A program made the position numbers and the translations under genes. 44,746 nucleotides of DNA. Origin: Acanthaster planci. Taxonomy: Eukaryota; Echinodermata; Asteroidea; Valvatida; Acanthasteridae. The stretch is from contig NW_019091613.1 of assembly GCF_001949145.1 (NCBI RefSeq), positions 305,741 through 350,486 on the forward strand, written 5' to 3'. Of the stretch, positions 44,502-44,746 are shown one piece after another (the first letter of the stretch is position 1; each line of letters opens with the position of its first letter). The notes under the pieces were generated by a model. That model searched no databases, had not been told where the DNA came from, and saw nothing but the letters and a program-made list of their open reading frames with translations.

Positions 44502-44746
44502 CACCGGGTTAATTTCTGTAGACATTTATGGTCTCTGTATGTGCAGGAGATGCTTAACGAGTTCCTTGAAAAGAGCTCATAAAAACTGCAAAGAGCACTG
44601 GAGAGAGACTGCACATGTCAAGTTCCTTTTTGACAAGTATGAAAAAACGAACAATGAAGGATGTCCACTAACAAGGGCCATGCATTTTCACTACAGTTTA
44701 CAGAACTATTTAGAAATGTACACAGAGCCTTTTTAAATTTATGTCC
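44502..44746 (+). repeat. Direct repeat, copy 2, running to the window edge
   Basis: Partner of 43225-43477, offset by about 1,269-1,277 bases, with only scattered differences (gatct/ggtct, gctgataa/gctcataa, an 8-base indel). Copy 1 is followed within about 30 bases by an EGF exon. Copy 2 is cut off at the point where a further EGF exon would be expected. Confidence 0.9.

Noticed and set aside
1-44746. tRNA, rRNA or other structured RNA genes
   Set aside because: No tRNA A/B-box pairs with a cloverleaf or other recognisable RNA genes were found by eye; this was not an exhaustive covariance search.

Overview
This is a window of animal nuclear DNA. It contains spliced genes with GT-AG introns, long AT-rich intergenic and intronic stretches, many small inverted-repeat elements and one assembly gap (354 N). 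Frequent TACATGTAC words and a MITE ending in GGGCCAATTTCATAGAGCTGCTTAAGC suggest an invertebrate deuterostome, most likely an echinoderm such as a sea star. The organism assignment is inference.

Layout: (1) 1-11787 is mostly repeats plus two tandem, single-coding-exon class A (rhodopsin-like) GPCR copies on the minus strand. One is intact (2401-3534). The other is a pseudogene (about 6532-7663) with a nonsense codon and a 5-base deletion. (2) 11788-28069 (+) holds 22 consecutive, phase-compatible exons of DEPDC5, the Iml1 subunit of the GATOR1 GTPase-activating complex that restrains mTORC1 when amino acids are scarce. They cover about 1,230 residues from the SABA domain through SHEN and DEP to the natural stop. 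The N-terminal exons are not in the window, so the GPCR pair probably sits antisense inside a large DEPDC5 intron. (3) 28070-35614 is the DEPDC5 3' UTR followed by gene-poor DNA rich in small repeats. (4) 35615-43659 (-) is the 3' end of a type I membrane protein gene: four single-EGF exons, all phase 1-1, then a final exon with one transmembrane helix and a short cytoplasmic tail. Its 4.4-kb last intron contains a third intact GPCR gene on the opposite strand (37700-38851, +). (5) At the right edge an intron segment is directly duplicated about 1.27 kb apart, suggesting recent tandem duplication of an EGF exon unit.

Functionally the three loci look unrelated: a nutrient-signalling regulator, peptide-receptor-like GPCRs and an EGF adhesion or ligand-type protein. 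I see no operon-like or defence-like system. The most notable points are the recurrent antisense nesting of intronless GPCRs in introns, the decayed GPCR copy with readable lesions, a cysteine-rich insertion in the DEPDC5 C-terminal domain, the EGF-unit duplication, and several well-bounded inverted-repeat elements, including a piggyBac-like TTAA family present three times.
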